This document shows positions 16,037 to 25,543 of a stretch of 64,000 nucleotides of DNA, piece after piece (the first letter of the stretch is position 1; every line of letters starts with the position of its first letter). Position numbers and translations under genes: made by a program. The notes beneath the pieces were generated by a model. That model searched no databases and was not told where the DNA came from. It saw only the letters and a program-made list of their open reading frames with translations. Source of the stretch: Hydrogenophaga sp. BPS33. GTDB lineage: Bacteria > Pseudomonadota > Gammaproteobacteria > Burkholderiales > Burkholderiaceae_C. The stretch lies in the NCBI RefSeq assembly GCF_009859475.1, contig NZ_CP044549.1, positions 5,757,501 to 5,821,500 of the forward strand, given 5' to 3'.

Positions 16037-18337
16037 CTATCCAGCCTTGATCAGGCGCGCCACCACTTCGCAGAAAGCCTCGACCGCATCGGTCTTGAAC
16101 ACGACCTCGCGCACGCCAGCGGCCTTGGCTTCGGCCTGCAGTTCGTCGGTGATGTAGCCCGAGGCCACGGCCACCGGCAGTTGGGGATTGATCTTCAACA
16201 CCTCGCGCGCCACGTCCAGGCCCGACATGCCCGGCATGTTGTAGTCGGTCAGCAGCAGTTGAAATGCGTGCGGAGACTCTCGCACTGCGTCCACCGCCGC
16301 GCGTTGCTCGAGGAAGGCCGTGACGCGGTAGCCCCTGCGCTCCAACAGCCGGCGCACGAGAAATACGAGTGTGTCATCGTCGTCCAGGTACAGGATGTGG
16401 GCTTGCTCCGCGGGCGTGGCGTCGGCCATGGGGGGGGTCTCCGGTAAGGCGGTTGCAGGCTCGTCGGGTGCGCGAGCGACCATTGTGACGACATCGTGCG
16501 GCGGTGCAAGCACCGCACCGGGCGCCGCCGGAAAAAACAAGGTGAATGTGGTGCCCTGGGCGAGCTGACTGCGCACTTCGATCGCGCCGCCGTGCATCTG
16601 CACGATGCCCAGCACCACCGGCAGACCCAGGCCCGTGCCCTGCCCCACCACCTTGGTGGTGAAGAAGGGTTCGAAGATGCGGGAGCGCACGTCTTCGGGC
16701 ATACCGCAGCCGTTGTCACCCACTTCCAGACGCACCACGTCCACGCCGGCTTCGACGCAGGCCTTGGCCACCTCGGGAGGGACGCGCGAATCGTGGTTGG
16801 GCAGGCAGTCGAGCAGGCATTGCACTTTGCCTGGCCGACCTCCGAGCGCGTGAACCGCGTTGGTCCCCAGGTTGATCAGCACCTGGCCCAGTTGCGTGGC
16901 GTCGGCCAGGATGGTGGGCGTGTTCGGGTGGCAATCGTGCAGCAGTTGCACCTGCGGCGGTACGGCTGAGCGCATGAGGCTCCAGGTCTCGACCACGATG
17001 GCGGCCACATCGACATGGGTACGCTCGACCGGCTGCTGTCGGCTGAACGCCAGGATCTGCCGCACCAGGTCCCGGCCGCGGCGCGCGGCGGTGCTGATCT
17101 CGTTCAGGCTCGCGCAAGCCGACGCATTGCCGCTCACATCCTCGCGGGCCAATTCCGCATTGCCCAGAATGGTCGCCAGAATGTTGTTGAAGTCGTGCGC
17201 CACGCCACCGGCCAGCGTGCCCAGCGCTTCCATCTTCTGAGACTGTGCCAACTGCGACTGCAAGGCCTTCTGCTGGCTTTGAGCGCTCTTGAGCGAGGTA
17301 ATGTCGATGAAGCTGAGCACCACGTGGCGCAAGCCGCCCTGTGCATCGTTCTCCGCATAGCCGTTGCACAGGGCCCAGTGCACGTCGCCCTCGCCACCAT
17401 CGAACACCGGCACGCCCACCACCACGTTCTTCACAGCCATGCCGGTGGCGAGCACACGGTCGAACGGCAGCTCATGCCGGCGCATGCGCTGGCCGTCCTC
17501 GCGCAGCATGTGCGAACCCAGGCCGGTCAGCGGCGCGAGATCGGTCTCTTCTTCGTTCAGGCCGAAGAAGCGGCGCGCCGAGTGGTTGATGCGACGGACC
17601 GTGTGATCGGGTTGGAACACGACCACGCCGGCCCCCAGGTTGTCGATCAGCGAACGGGAATCAGCCTCGCGCGCCAAAAGATCCAGCCGCGCCCGATCGC
17701 CCTCCCAGCGCAACCGGTAGCCCACCAGGGCGCCGTACAGCGCCGCCCGCAGCAGCCCAACCAGCAGGAAGAAGAACAGCATCACCGGGAGCACGTGCAC
17801 CAGCGGCAGGCCGGCCACCGGAGCTGCCACCGCAAACATCAGCATCGCGACGAACTCCACGGCGGTGAGCAACTTGAGCGCCTGCAGTTCGGGCACACGC
17901 CGCTGCGGGTCGGCCCGCACCATGTCCCGAAAGGCCAGCGCCATCACACCGAGCACGGTGAACGCCAGCACGCCCTGGCGTGCCTGGGCCGAATCCCACA
18001 CCAGGATGAATGCCACGTGCAAGGCCACGATGAGCAAGGCGGCTTCGAATACGCGCCCCACAGGTCGGGGCAGTTGCAGATGGCTGCGCAGCCCCATCCA
18101 GGCGAACACGGGGCCCATGGTCAGGGCGGCGTTGCCCAGGGCGCCGAACCAGAGATCCGTCGGACTGCTGCGCAGCCACAAGCCCAACGAACCCGCGATC
18201 GACAGGCATGCCGCCAATACCCACCAACCCGGTCCGCCAATGTTGGGATAGCGGCGCAACAGCCCCCAGAAGGCCAGCGCGACAAGCACATCGACACCCA
18301 AGCGCATCGCGAGCAGTGTGTGCGAATCAAACAGCAT
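16037..18337 (-). CDS. Membrane-bound hybrid sensor histidine kinase (PAS-HisKA-HATPase-REC)
   Basis: A 766-residue kinase. The first ~215 residues form six or seven hydrophobic segments, an integral-membrane sensor of no named type that I recognise. A PAS domain follows (SLIDNLGAGVVVFQPD), then HisKA with GGVAHDFNNILATILG (His381), an ATPase domain with GTGLGLPVVLGIV, and a C-terminal receiver with Asp698 in LLLTDYNMPGMSG. The start at 18337 puts Met directly before the first membrane segment; the 61-codon upstream extension is unlikely. It is convergent with the TctA gene and has no adjacent response regulator. Confidence 0.88.
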   Translation of the reverse strand: MLFDSHTLLAMRLGVDVLVALAFWGLLRRYPNIGGPGWWVLAACLSIAGSLGLWLRSSPTDLWFGALGNAALTMGPVFAWMGLRSHLQLPRPVGRVFEAALLIVALHVAFILVWDSAQARQGVLAFTVLGVMALAFRDMVRADPQRRVPELQALKLLTAVEFVAMLMFAVAAPVAGLPLVHVLPVMLFFFLLVGLLRAALYGALVGYRLRWEGDRARLDLLAREADSRSLIDNLGAGVVVFQPDHTVRRINHSARRFFGLNEEETDLAPLTGLGSHMLREDGQRMRRHELPFDRVLATGMAVKNVVVGVPVFDGGEGDVHWALCNGYAENDAQGGLRHVVLSFIDITSLKSAQSQQKALQSQLAQSQKMEALGTLAGGVAHDFNNILATILGNAELAREDVSGNASACASLNEISTAARRGRDLVRQILAFSRQQPVERTHVDVAAIVVETWSLMRSAVPPQVQLLHDCHPNTPTILADATQLGQVLINLGTNAVHALGGRPGKVQCLLDCLPNHDSRVPPEVAKACVEAGVDVVRLEVGDNGCGMPEDVRSRIFEPFFTTKVVGQGTGLGLPVVLGIVQMHGGAIEVRSQLAQGTTFTLFFPAAPGAVLAPPHDVVTMVARAPDEPATALPETPPMADATPAEQAHILYLDDDDTLVFLVRRLLERRGYRVTAFLEQRAAVDAVRESPHAFQLLLTDYNMPGMSGLDVAREVLKINPQLPVAVASGYITDELQAEAKAAGVREVVFKTDAVEAFCEVVARLIKAG

Positions 18338-18528
18338 GGGCGCAGCGCAGAGCAAACATACTGGACATTGGAGCATGCGCCCGATTGGGCGAGCGCGGGA
18401 AAAGACCGGCAAAGCCAAGCGAATTCCATGGACCATTCGGTGCATGCAGACACCTGCGCGACTGCGCCGGCCCGCCCAGTCGCTGTCGGGACAAAGCGCC
18501 CAGCGCGCCAGACCAGACAATGCCGCGC

Positions 18529-19215
18529 ATGGGAACTCTCTATTTGGTGCGCCACGGCCAAGCCTCGTTCGGTGCCGAAGACTACGACCAGCTCAGCGAG
18601 CTGGGCCACCGCCAGAGCGTGCAGCTGGGGCGGTACTGGGCCGCGCGCGGCACGGTGTTCGACACGGTGATCACCGGCGCGATGCGCCGCCACGCACAAA
18701 CCTGGGCCGGCATCGCCGAAGGTGCTGGCGGTCTGGCGCATGCGCCGCTCGCGCGCCCCGGGCTCAACGAGTACGACAGCGAAGCGGTGATCCGCGCCAT
18801 CCATCCCCACCCGCTGGAGCGGCCGGGTTCGGCGGCGCAGACGCCCGAGCTCTACCGGCAACACTTCCGTCTGCTGCGCGATGGCCTCACCCAGTGGATG
18901 GCCGGCACCCTGACCCCGCAAGGCATGCCCAGTTACAACGACTTCGTGCGCGGGGTGCGCGAGGTGCTCGACCATGTGCGCGCCCAACACCAGGGCCACA
19001 ACGTGCTGCTGGTCTCCAGCGGTGGTCCGATCGCCACCGCCGTGGGCCAGGTGCTCGGCATGAGCCCGGAAGCGACGATCGAGCTCAATCTGCGCATCCG
19101 CAACTGCGCGGTGACCGAATTGCAGTTCAACCCGAAGCGGTATGCCTTGCTGACCTTCAACACGCTGCCGCACCTGGACAGCGACGAGTTCAAGGACTGG
19201 TTGACGTATGCCTGA
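18529..19215 (+). CDS. Histidine phosphatase family protein (phosphoglycerate-mutase-like)
   Basis: A 228-residue protein of the branch-1 histidine phosphatase superfamily. The N terminus TLYLVRHGQASFG is the RHG signature with the phospho-accepting His; a second catalytic His lies further on, and VLLVSSGGPIATAVG occupies the usual motif near the C terminus, with Ser where many members have His. An ATG three codons upstream (18520) is possible. Substrate unknown: relatives dephosphorylate sugars, nucleotides or phosphoproteins. It is divergent from the hybrid kinase gene. Confidence 0.85.
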   Translation: MGTLYLVRHGQASFGAEDYDQLSELGHRQSVQLGRYWAARGTVFDTVITGAMRRHAQTWAGIAEGAGGLAHAPLARPGLNEYDSEAVIRAIHPHPLERPGSAAQTPELYRQHFRLLRDGLTQWMAGTLTPQGMPSYNDFVRGVREVLDHVRAQHQGHNVLLVSSGGPIATAVGQVLGMSPEATIELNLRIRNCAVTELQFNPKRYALLTFNTLPHLDSDEFKDWLTYA

Positions 19216-19235
19216 ACGGGGCGGCTGATGCCGTT

Positions 19236-20087
19236 TTAGCGCTCGCGCGAGCCCGCCTGGTAGGCGGTGCGCTCGCTCAGGGTGTCGGGCGGCAGGCGAT
19301 CTATTTCGGCCAGCAATTGCGCCAGCGCGCGCCCGCTGGCCGCCAGCACCGCGCGGCCTTTTTCGGCGGTGGCTGCGCCCGCGTTGCCCACCGCGCCGGT
19401 GGCGTTGTAATCCTGCATCTGCCAGGCCAGCTTGGCGCTCTTGCCGTTGCCCAGAATCGGAAACTGCCGCGCGCGCTCCTGCGAGGTGGAGCGGAAATAC
19501 TCGGCCTGCTGCATGCGCACGCGTTCGGGTGCCAGCGCGAGCATCAGCGAGGTTTCGATTTCGCCGGCGTGGATGCCGAAGCGGTGCTCCTCGGCGCTGA
19601 ACAGGGCGTTCACGTCTCCACCCGCCTCATCGCGCAAGGGCAGATGAAACCAGTTCACGCTGTAGACCAGCATGCCCAGGCGCGCCCGCAGATCGCGCGC
19701 CACCAGGTCCAGCGCGCCCACCTGGCCTCCGTGCGCGTTGAACAGCACCAGCTTCTTCACCCCACTGGCCGCCACGCACTCGGCCAGTTCGGTCCACACG
19801 CGCAGCAGCGTTTCGATCTTGAGCGTGAGCGTGCCGGCAAAGCGCGTGTGCTCGGGACTGAAACCCACGGCCTGCGTGGGCAGAAACAGCACGGGCAGGT
19901 CGGCCGCGAGGTGCGGCAGGGCCGCATGCACCACGCCGTTCACGATGTCGGTGTCGACCGACAGCGGCAGGTGCGGGCCATGCTGCTCGGTGGCCGCGAC
20001 CGGGAGCACGGCGATGGCGCGCGCAAGGTCGATCGAAGCGAAGTCGGCGGTGGAGAGTTGGGACCAGAAACGGACAGGCGCGGACAT
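19236..20087 (-). CDS. Creatininase family protein
   Basis: A 283-residue cytosolic metal-dependent amidohydrolase. Metal-binding motifs of the family are clear: ATEQHGPHLPLSVDTD (Glu, His, Asp), NAHGGQ and HAGEIETSLML. Creatininase opens the creatinine ring, but the wider family includes formamide hydrolases of riboflavin/F420 (ArfB-like) and mycofactocin (MftE) pathways, and many members have no known substrate. No creatine or creatinine genes are near, so the specific activity is left open. It is convergent with the histidine phosphatase gene. Confidence 0.85.
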   Translation of the reverse strand: MSAPVRFWSQLSTADFASIDLARAIAVLPVAATEQHGPHLPLSVDTDIVNGVVHAALPHLAADLPVLFLPTQAVGFSPEHTRFAGTLTLKIETLLRVWTELAECVAASGVKKLVLFNAHGGQVGALDLVARDLRARLGMLVYSVNWFHLPLRDEAGGDVNALFSAEEHRFGIHAGEIETSLMLALAPERVRMQQAEYFRSTSQERARQFPILGNGKSAKLAWQMQDYNATGAVGNAGAATAEKGRAVLAASGRALAQLLAEIDRLPPDTLSERTAYQAGSRER

Positions 20088-20125
20088 GCGCGCATCTTAG
20101 AGCCAGTTGCCGGCCTGCAAGAGCC

Positions 20126-21349
20126 CTAGCTGGCGTAGATGAATTTGCGCGACCAGGGCAGCCCTTGTGCGGGCTGCCCTGCGGCGCGGCAGATCACCTG
20201 GTAGATCGACACCTCGTCGTGTTCGAACGCCCAGGCGCAACCGGCCAGGTAGACGCGCCAGATGCGCCACTTCTTCTCGTCGACCAGGGGCTTGATCTGC
20301 GCGGTGCGCGCTTCGAAATTGTCGCTCCAGAGCTGCGTGGTGCGCATGTAGTGACGGCGCAGGCTTTCGATGTCGAAGGCCTCCAGACCACCTTCCTGCA
20401 TGGTGCGCAGCACGGTGCCGATGTGGGGCAGTTCGCCTTGTGGAAACACGTACTTGTCGATGAAGGTGCCGCCGCCATGGCGCGTTTCACCGTCCTGTGC
20501 ATCGGTGCTGGTGATGCCGTGGTTCAAGGCCCAGCCATCGGGCTTGAGCAGCGAGCGGACGTGTCCGAAATACGATTTCAGGTGATTCAGACCCACGTGC
20601 TCGAACATGCCGACGCTGGTGATGCGGTCAAACGGGCCGTCCTGCACGTCGCGGTAGTCCTGCAGGCGGATCTCGATGTGGTCTTCCAACCCCGCCGCCT
20701 TCACCCGCTCGGTCGCCAGTGCGTGCTGATTCTTCGACAGCGTCACGCCCACGCAACGCGCGCCGAACTTCTGCGCCGCGCGCAGCACCAGCGCCCCCCA
20801 GCCGCAGCCGATGTCGAGCAGCCGCTGCCCGGGTTGGAGCCGGATCTTGGTGAGGATATGGTCGATCTTCTTGACCTGCGCCTCGGCCAGGGTTTCGTCG
20901 CCATTCTCGAAGTAGCCGCAGGAATAGACCATGCGCTCGTCCAGCCACTGGGCGTAGAACTCGTTGGAAACGTCGTAGTGGTATTCGATCGCCTTGCTGT
21001 CGCTCTCGCGCGTGTGGCCAAAGCGCCGGCGCAGGCGGCCCAGCAGGCCGTTCTCGGGTTGGGCGTTCTCGGCCAGGCGGTGCGCCACGGCGAGGATGTC
21101 GGCCATGGAGCCGTCAACGTCGATCAGGCCTTCCACGTAGGCCTGGCCCAGGGTGTCCAGGCCCGGGTCGATCAGCAGGGGCAGGGCCGAGGAGTCGCGC
21201 ACACGAATCTCCACCTGCGGCTCCTCGAACTCCCCCAGGGACAACGAAGACGCCCCGCGTTCACCCCAACTCAGGCGAACCGGCAGATTCACCCGCGTTT
21301 TCATGCGCTGTGCCCAAGGCGTCAAGGCCTTTTCCACGATCGATCCCAT
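20126..21349 (-). CDS. cfa: Cyclopropane-fatty-acyl-phospholipid synthase family methyltransferase
   Basis: A 407-residue SAM-dependent methyltransferase. The N-terminal third is the substrate-binding region; the catalytic Rossmann domain begins with YHYDVSNEFYAQWLD and YSCGYFENGDETL, followed by SAM motif I LLDIGCGWGALVL and SVGMFEHVGLNHL. CFA synthases methylenate cis double bonds in membrane phospholipid acyl chains, often in stationary or acid stress. ATG 21349 is preceded by GGAGG at good spacing, favouring it over the longer start at 21406. It is divergent from dsbD. Confidence 0.88.
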   Translation of the reverse strand: MGSIVEKALTPWAQRMKTRVNLPVRLSWGERGASSLSLGEFEEPQVEIRVRDSSALPLLIDPGLDTLGQAYVEGLIDVDGSMADILAVAHRLAENAQPENGLLGRLRRRFGHTRESDSKAIEYHYDVSNEFYAQWLDERMVYSCGYFENGDETLAEAQVKKIDHILTKIRLQPGQRLLDIGCGWGALVLRAAQKFGARCVGVTLSKNQHALATERVKAAGLEDHIEIRLQDYRDVQDGPFDRITSVGMFEHVGLNHLKSYFGHVRSLLKPDGWALNHGITSTDAQDGETRHGGGTFIDKYVFPQGELPHIGTVLRTMQEGGLEAFDIESLRRHYMRTTQLWSDNFEARTAQIKPLVDEKKWRIWRVYLAGCAWAFEHDEVSIYQVICRAAGQPAQGLPWSRKFIYAS

Positions 21350-21574
21350 GCAATGCCCCTCCATGCTGGTCAACCACATCCCCAGCCCTCGGTTGTACCC
21401 AAACATGAAGCCCCTGTGAAGTCTGTGTGAAATGGGTCACAGCGCGCGCCAGCGCACAGACCGGCCGCGCCCGGCCTATAGTCGGGCGGCCTCGCCCAGG
21501 AACTTGGGCGCGGCCGGGCGGCTCTTACCGGGGCCCCGGCGGCCACCCTCCTCCGATCTCCCCCCAGCTCTTCC

Positions 21575-23782
21575 ATGCGTTTTCTCGTTTTCCCCATGCT
21601 CCGCCACGCCCTCGGCGCGGCGTTGCTGGCGCTGTTGCCGCTGTCCCTTCTGGCGCAGGGCCTGTTGAGCGCCGCCCCCGCCGGCACCGTGGTGCAAAGC
21701 GATCAGGCGCGCGCCGAGCTGCTGGCCCATGCGCCCGAGGGCGCAGGCCCGGGCCAACCCGTCTGGGTCGGCCTGCAAATCACCCATGCCCCCGAATGGC
21801 ACACCTATTGGAAGAACTCGGGCGACTCCGGACTGCCCACCGAGCTGCGCTGGACGCTGCCGCCCGGCGTGAGCGCGGGCGAGATCGCCTGGCCCACGCC
21901 GCGCAAGTTCCCGATCGGCAACCTGGCCAACTACGGCTACGACGGCACCGTGGTGCTGCCGGTGCTGCTCACCGTGGATCCCGGCTTCTCCGGCCGCCAC
22001 ATCGACGTGCAGCTCGACGCCTCCTGGCTGGTCTGCCGCAAGGAATGCATCCCGGAAGAAGGCCGCTTCGCGCTGCGCATCCCGGTGCAAGGGTCCACGG
22101 CACTCCACGGCACGGCCTTCGATGCCAGCTTCAAGGCTGCCCCGACCCACCAGGCCGCGCTGGACAGCCATGTCGAGCCCGCCCAGGATGTGTTGAAGGT
22201 ATCGCTGGCCGGCCTGCCCAAGGTCTGGCGCGGCCAGACGCTGGAGTTCTTTCCGGAGCCGCCGGGCGTGATCGAACCCGGCGCGGCCTGGAAGCAGACC
22301 TGGGTCGGTGACCGCTGGAATGCCGAGGTGCCACTCTCGCCGCACCGCAGCGAAAGCCCCGCCCGGTTCGCGCTGGTAGTGGCGCGCGCCGCGCCCGCGG
22401 GCCACGGGCCCGGCAGTACGGGCGTGCGCATCGACGCACCGGTGCAAGGCACGTGGCCGGCCGCCGCGCCGCTGCCCGCGGCCGTGCCCGACGCGCTGCA
22501 GGCGGCGCTGGCCGAGAACGCCGCCAGCGCCGCAGCCAGCAGGACGGGCGACAGCGGCGCCACTCCACTCACGCTGGGCGCGATCCTGCTCGGTGCGCTC
22601 CTCGGTGGCCTCATCCTCAACCTCATGCCCTGCGTGTTCCCGGTGCTGGCCATCAAGGTGACGGCGTTCGCGAAACACGTCGACGACCGCCGGGGCCTGC
22701 GCGCCAACGGCGTGGCGTATGCCGTGGGCGTGGTGCTGTCCTTCGTCGCGCTGGGCGCGCTGCTGCTGGCGCTGCGCGCGGCGGGCGAACAGCTGGGCTG
22801 GGGGTTCCAGCTGCAGAGCCCGGTGGTGGTGGCGGCGCTGGCGGCGCTGTTCACGCTGATCGGACTGAACCTGGCCGGCCTGTTCGAATTCGGCCGCATC
22901 CTGCCCAGCCGCGTGGCCAGCCTGCAAGCCGGGAACCCCACGGTCGACGCCTTCCTCACCGGCATGCTGGCCACGGCCATTGCATCGCCCTGCACCGCAC
23001 CCTTCATGGGCGCCTCGCTCGGCCTGGCGGTGGGCCTGCCTACCCCACAGGCACTGGCCGTGTTCGCCGTGCTCGGCCTGGGCATGGCACTTCCCTACCT
23101 GGTCGCCAGCTGGGTGCCGGCCGTGGCGCGCGCCTTGCCGCGCCCCGGTCCGTGGATGGAGGTCTTCCGCCGCTTCATGGCTTTTCCCATGTTCGCCACC
23201 GTGGTCTGGCTGGTGTGGGTGCTGGGGCAACAAAGCGGCATCGACGGTGCGGCCGCGCTGCTCATGCTGCTGCTGGTCCTGGCGCTGCTGGTGTGGTCGC
23301 TCGGCCTGCGCGGCAGGAGCCGCCAGGTGCTCGCCGGCCTGTCGGTGGTGGGCCTGCTCTGGCTGGGCTGGGCGGTGGGCCCGAACGTGACACGCCTGCA
23401 GGCCACGGTCCCCGGCCAAACCTTGGCGACGGCGGTCGAGGGCGTGAGCTGGCAAGCCTGGAGCCCGCAGGCCCAGGCCGACTTGCTCGCGCAGGGCCGC
23501 CCGGTGTTCGTGGACTTCACAGCCGCCTGGTGCGTGACCTGCCAGTACAACAAGCGCACCACCTTGGCCGACGAGTCCGTGCTGCGGCATTTCGCCGCCA
23601 AGAACGTGGCGCTGCTGCGTGCCGACTGGACCCGCCGCGACCCGGCCGTGACCGCCGCGCTGGCGCAGCTCAGCCGCAATGGCGTGCCGGTGTATGCGAT
23701 CTACACACCGGCGCAGCCGATCCGCCTACTGTCCGAAGTGCTGACGGTTGACGAAGTTCTGGACGCGCTGACGGGGCTTTGA
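21575..23782 (+). CDS. dsbD: Thiol:disulfide interchange protein DsbD (ScsB-like N terminus)
   Basis: A 735-residue inner-membrane electron carrier that passes reducing power from cytoplasmic thioredoxin to periplasmic proteins. A signal sequence is followed by a periplasmic N-terminal domain with Cys154 and Cys158 in CRKEC, an eight-segment membrane core with Cys353 (NLMPCVFPV) and Cys473 (ASPCTAPF), and a C-terminal thioredoxin-like domain with WCVTC (Cys653, Cys656). All three redox pairs needed for the cascade are present. The long N-terminal domain and CxxxC pair resemble ScsB-type proteins more than E. coli DsbD. Transcription may start from TATAGT at 21477-21482. Confidence 0.9.
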   Translation: MRFLVFPMLRHALGAALLALLPLSLLAQGLLSAAPAGTVVQSDQARAELLAHAPEGAGPGQPVWVGLQITHAPEWHTYWKNSGDSGLPTELRWTLPPGVSAGEIAWPTPRKFPIGNLANYGYDGTVVLPVLLTVDPGFSGRHIDVQLDASWLVCRKECIPEEGRFALRIPVQGSTALHGTAFDASFKAAPTHQAALDSHVEPAQDVLKVSLAGLPKVWRGQTLEFFPEPPGVIEPGAAWKQTWVGDRWNAEVPLSPHRSESPARFALVVARAAPAGHGPGSTGVRIDAPVQGTWPAAAPLPAAVPDALQAALAENAASAAASRTGDSGATPLTLGAILLGALLGGLILNLMPCVFPVLAIKVTAFAKHVDDRRGLRANGVAYAVGVVLSFVALGALLLALRAAGEQLGWGFQLQSPVVVAALAALFTLIGLNLAGLFEFGRILPSRVASLQAGNPTVDAFLTGMLATAIASPCTAPFMGASLGLAVGLPTPQALAVFAVLGLGMALPYLVASWVPAVARALPRPGPWMEVFRRFMAFPMFATVVWLVWVLGQQSGIDGAAALLMLLLVLALLVWSLGLRGRSRQVLAGLSVVGLLWLGWAVGPNVTRLQATVPGQTLATAVEGVSWQAWSPQAQADLLAQGRPVFVDFTAAWCVTCQYNKRTTLADESVLRHFAAKNVALLRADWTRRDPAVTAALAQLSRNGVPVYAIYTPAQPIRLLSEVLTVDEVLDALTGL

Positions 23783-23954
23783 GCCTGCCAGCGGCCGGCG
23801 TCGGCCAGGGCGTGGTGTGGTGTGGTTGACGATCAACTCCACGCGCGACGACAGCGCCGACGACCAGACCCGCCCCAGCTCGGACGCTGGATGAGCGAGA
23901 AAGGCGCCAGCCCGGGAGCTTCTCCGGCCGAACCGCTTGGTATTTGGTGCACGG

Positions 23955-23960
23955 GATAAT
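23955..23960 (+). promoter_or_regulatory. Candidate -10 element (GATAAT) for hemE
   Basis: GATAAT lies 35 bases before the hemE ATG, placing a transcription start near 23967 with a short leader. No convincing -35 hexamer was seen at 16-18 bp spacing, so this is a modest call. Confidence 0.4.
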
Positions 23961-23995
23961 CCCCCGGATACTCCCTTCCCCGTCCCGAGACCGAC

Positions 23996-25099
23996 ATGCC
24001 CTTTGCTCCCCTGCAGAACGACACTTTTCTGCGCGCCTGCCTGCGCCAAGCCACCGACCACACGCCCGTCTGGCTCATGCGCCAGGCCGGGCGCTATCTG
24101 CCCGAGTACCGGGCCACGCGCGCGCAGGCCGGCAGCTTCATGGGGCTGGCAACCAACACCGACTACGCCACCGAAGTGACGCTGCAGCCGCTGGAGCGCT
24201 ACGCACTGGATGCGGCCATCCTCTTCAGCGACATCCTCACCGTGCCCGACGCGATGGGCCTGGGCCTGTCGTTCGCGATCGGCGAAGGGCCGAAGTTCGC
24301 CAAAACGGTGCGCACCGAGTCCGACGTGGACAAGCTCGCCGTGCCCGACATGGACAAGCTGCGCTACGTGTTCAACGCGGTCACCTCGATCCGCAAGGCG
24401 CTCAACGGCCGCGTGCCGCTGATCGGCTTCTCGGGCAGCCCCTGGACGCTGGCCTGCTACATGGTCGAAGGCGGTGGCAGCGACGATTACCGCGCCGTGA
24501 AGTCGCTGATGTACGCGCGCCCCGACCTGATGCACCGCATCCTCGCGATCAATGCCGACGCCGTGGCCGCCTACCTGAACGAGCAGATCGAGGCCGGCGC
24601 GCAGGCGGTGATGGTGTTCGACAGCTGGGGCGGGGTGCTGGCCGATGGCAAGTTCCAGGACTTCAGCCTCGCCTACACCCAGCGCGTGCTGGCGCAGCTC
24701 AAGCGCGAGCACGAGGGCACGACGATTCCCCGCATCGTCTTCACCAAGGGCGGTGGCCTCTGGCTCGACGACATGAAAAACCTGGACTGCCATGCGCTCG
24801 GCCTGGACTGGACGGTGAACCTGGGCCGCGCACGCGCGCAAGTGGGTGAAGGGCCTGCCGGCAAGGCGCTGCAAGGCAACATCGATCCCAACGTGCTGTT
24901 CGCGCCGCCCGAGCGCATCGAGGCCGAGGTGGCCGCCGTTCTGGAGAGCTTCGGCACCCCGCACCAAGGCCCCGGCAATGGCCCCACCCACATCTTCAAC
25001 CTGGGCCATGGCATCAGCCAGCACACCCCGCCCGAGCACGTGTCGGTGCTGGTGGATGCGGTTCATTCGCATTCCCGCCGGTTGCGCGTGGCCGTTTGA
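23996..25099 (+). CDS. hemE: Uroporphyrinogen decarboxylase
   Basis: A 367-residue cytosolic enzyme that converts uroporphyrinogen III to coproporphyrinogen III in heme synthesis by removing four acetate carboxyl groups. The N-terminal signature [16 protein letters not shown] supplies the Arg residues that bind substrate carboxylates, and [12 protein letters not shown] carries the catalytic aspartate region. [13 protein letters not shown] and [14 protein letters not shown] are also typical. Length matches the family. It stands alone in this window, followed by a hairpin and a gene-poor stretch before priA. Confidence 0.96.
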   Translation: MPFAPLQNDTFLRACLRQATDHTPVWLMRQAGRYLPEYRATRAQAGSFMGLATNTDYATEVTLQPLERYALDAAILFSDILTVPDAMGLGLSFAIGEGPKFAKTVRTESDVDKLAVPDMDKLRYVFNAVTSIRKALNGRVPLIGFSGSPWTLACYMVEGGGSDDYRAVKSLMYARPDLMHRILAINADAVAAYLNEQIEAGAQAVMVFDSWGGVLADGKFQDFSLAYTQRVLAQLKREHEGTTIPRIVFTKGGGLWLDDMKNLDCHALGLDWTVNLGRARAQVGEGPAGKALQGNIDPNVLFAPPERIEAEVAAVLESFGTPHQGPGNGPTHIFNLGHGISQHTPPEHVSVLVDAVHSHSRRLRVAV

Positions 25100-25131
25100 A
25101 GCGCTGCTTTTTTTGTAGCAATTGCGTCGCA

Positions 25132-25153
25132 GGACAGGCCAAAAGGCCTGTTC
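25132..25153 (+). terminator. Hairpin after hemE
   Basis: A 9-bp stem with one G-U pair (25132-25140 with 25145-25153) and an AAAA loop lies 33 bases after the hemE stop. There is no T-run after it, so factor-independent termination is doubtful; it may instead protect the 3' end of the message. Confidence 0.4.
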
Positions 25154-25262
25154 CCAGCGGCTTGTCAACCGGGACTTCTCGAACCCTCCCAACCTCGAAA
25201 AACGGCGATGTCCGGGGGCCATAGCACAGAATTCGCATAAAAAGTCAGTTGACACGATTTAC

Positions 25263-25271
25263 TTATGCACA
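25263..25271 (+). promoter_or_regulatory. DnaA box, perfect consensus (TTATGCACA)
   Basis: The nine bases match TTATNCACA exactly. The site lies 281 bases before the priA start, just after a TTGACA hexamer, so DnaA bound here would overlap a possible promoter. Confidence 0.5.
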
Positions 25272-25449
25272 AATTTTCTGTTGCGGTGCGCCATGGCGAA
25301 GCCACCGAATCCACGTAGGACACCTCCTGCACAAGCAACGTAAGTCGTTGATTCATAAGGAATTTGGATTGTGCTTTTTTTGCAGGCAGTTTAAGAAAAC
25401 CCTTGATTTGCAAGGCTTCCGGCGAGGCAAAAGCAAACTATCAACAAAG

Positions 25450-25458
25450 TTATCCACA
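25450..25458 (+). promoter_or_regulatory. DnaA box, perfect consensus (TTATCCACA)
   Basis: This is the strongest DnaA box sequence known from E. coli oriC (R1/R4 type), in the same orientation as the box at 25263 and 187 bases from it. It lies 86 bases before the priA start. Confidence 0.55.
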
Positions 25459-25543
25459 GAATGTCTGGATATGTTTCGATGACCCGTCAAATCAACGACT
25501 TAGCGCGATTTCCGACAGTCGGGTTGAGGATTGGGCGCTAAGC

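Larger units (their letters stand above)
25100..25543. other. Gene-free region between hemE and priA, AT-richer, with two DnaA boxes
   Basis: This 444-base stretch has no credible gene. It is clearly richer in A and T than its surroundings from about 25200 to 25500. It contains a hairpin (25132-25153), TTGACA at 25249-25254 that could be a -35 element, and two perfect matches to the DnaA box TTATNCACA at 25263-25271 and 25450-25458. Several A/T runs occur around 25371-25400. A regulatory or DnaA-titration role is possible. Confidence 0.6.

Noticed and set aside
25100..25543. Chromosomal replication origin
   Set aside because: Only two DnaA boxes, no dnaA, dnaN or gyrB nearby, and the nearby rpoBC/ribosomal genes would be transcribed against the fork. 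Kept as a DnaA-box region instead.
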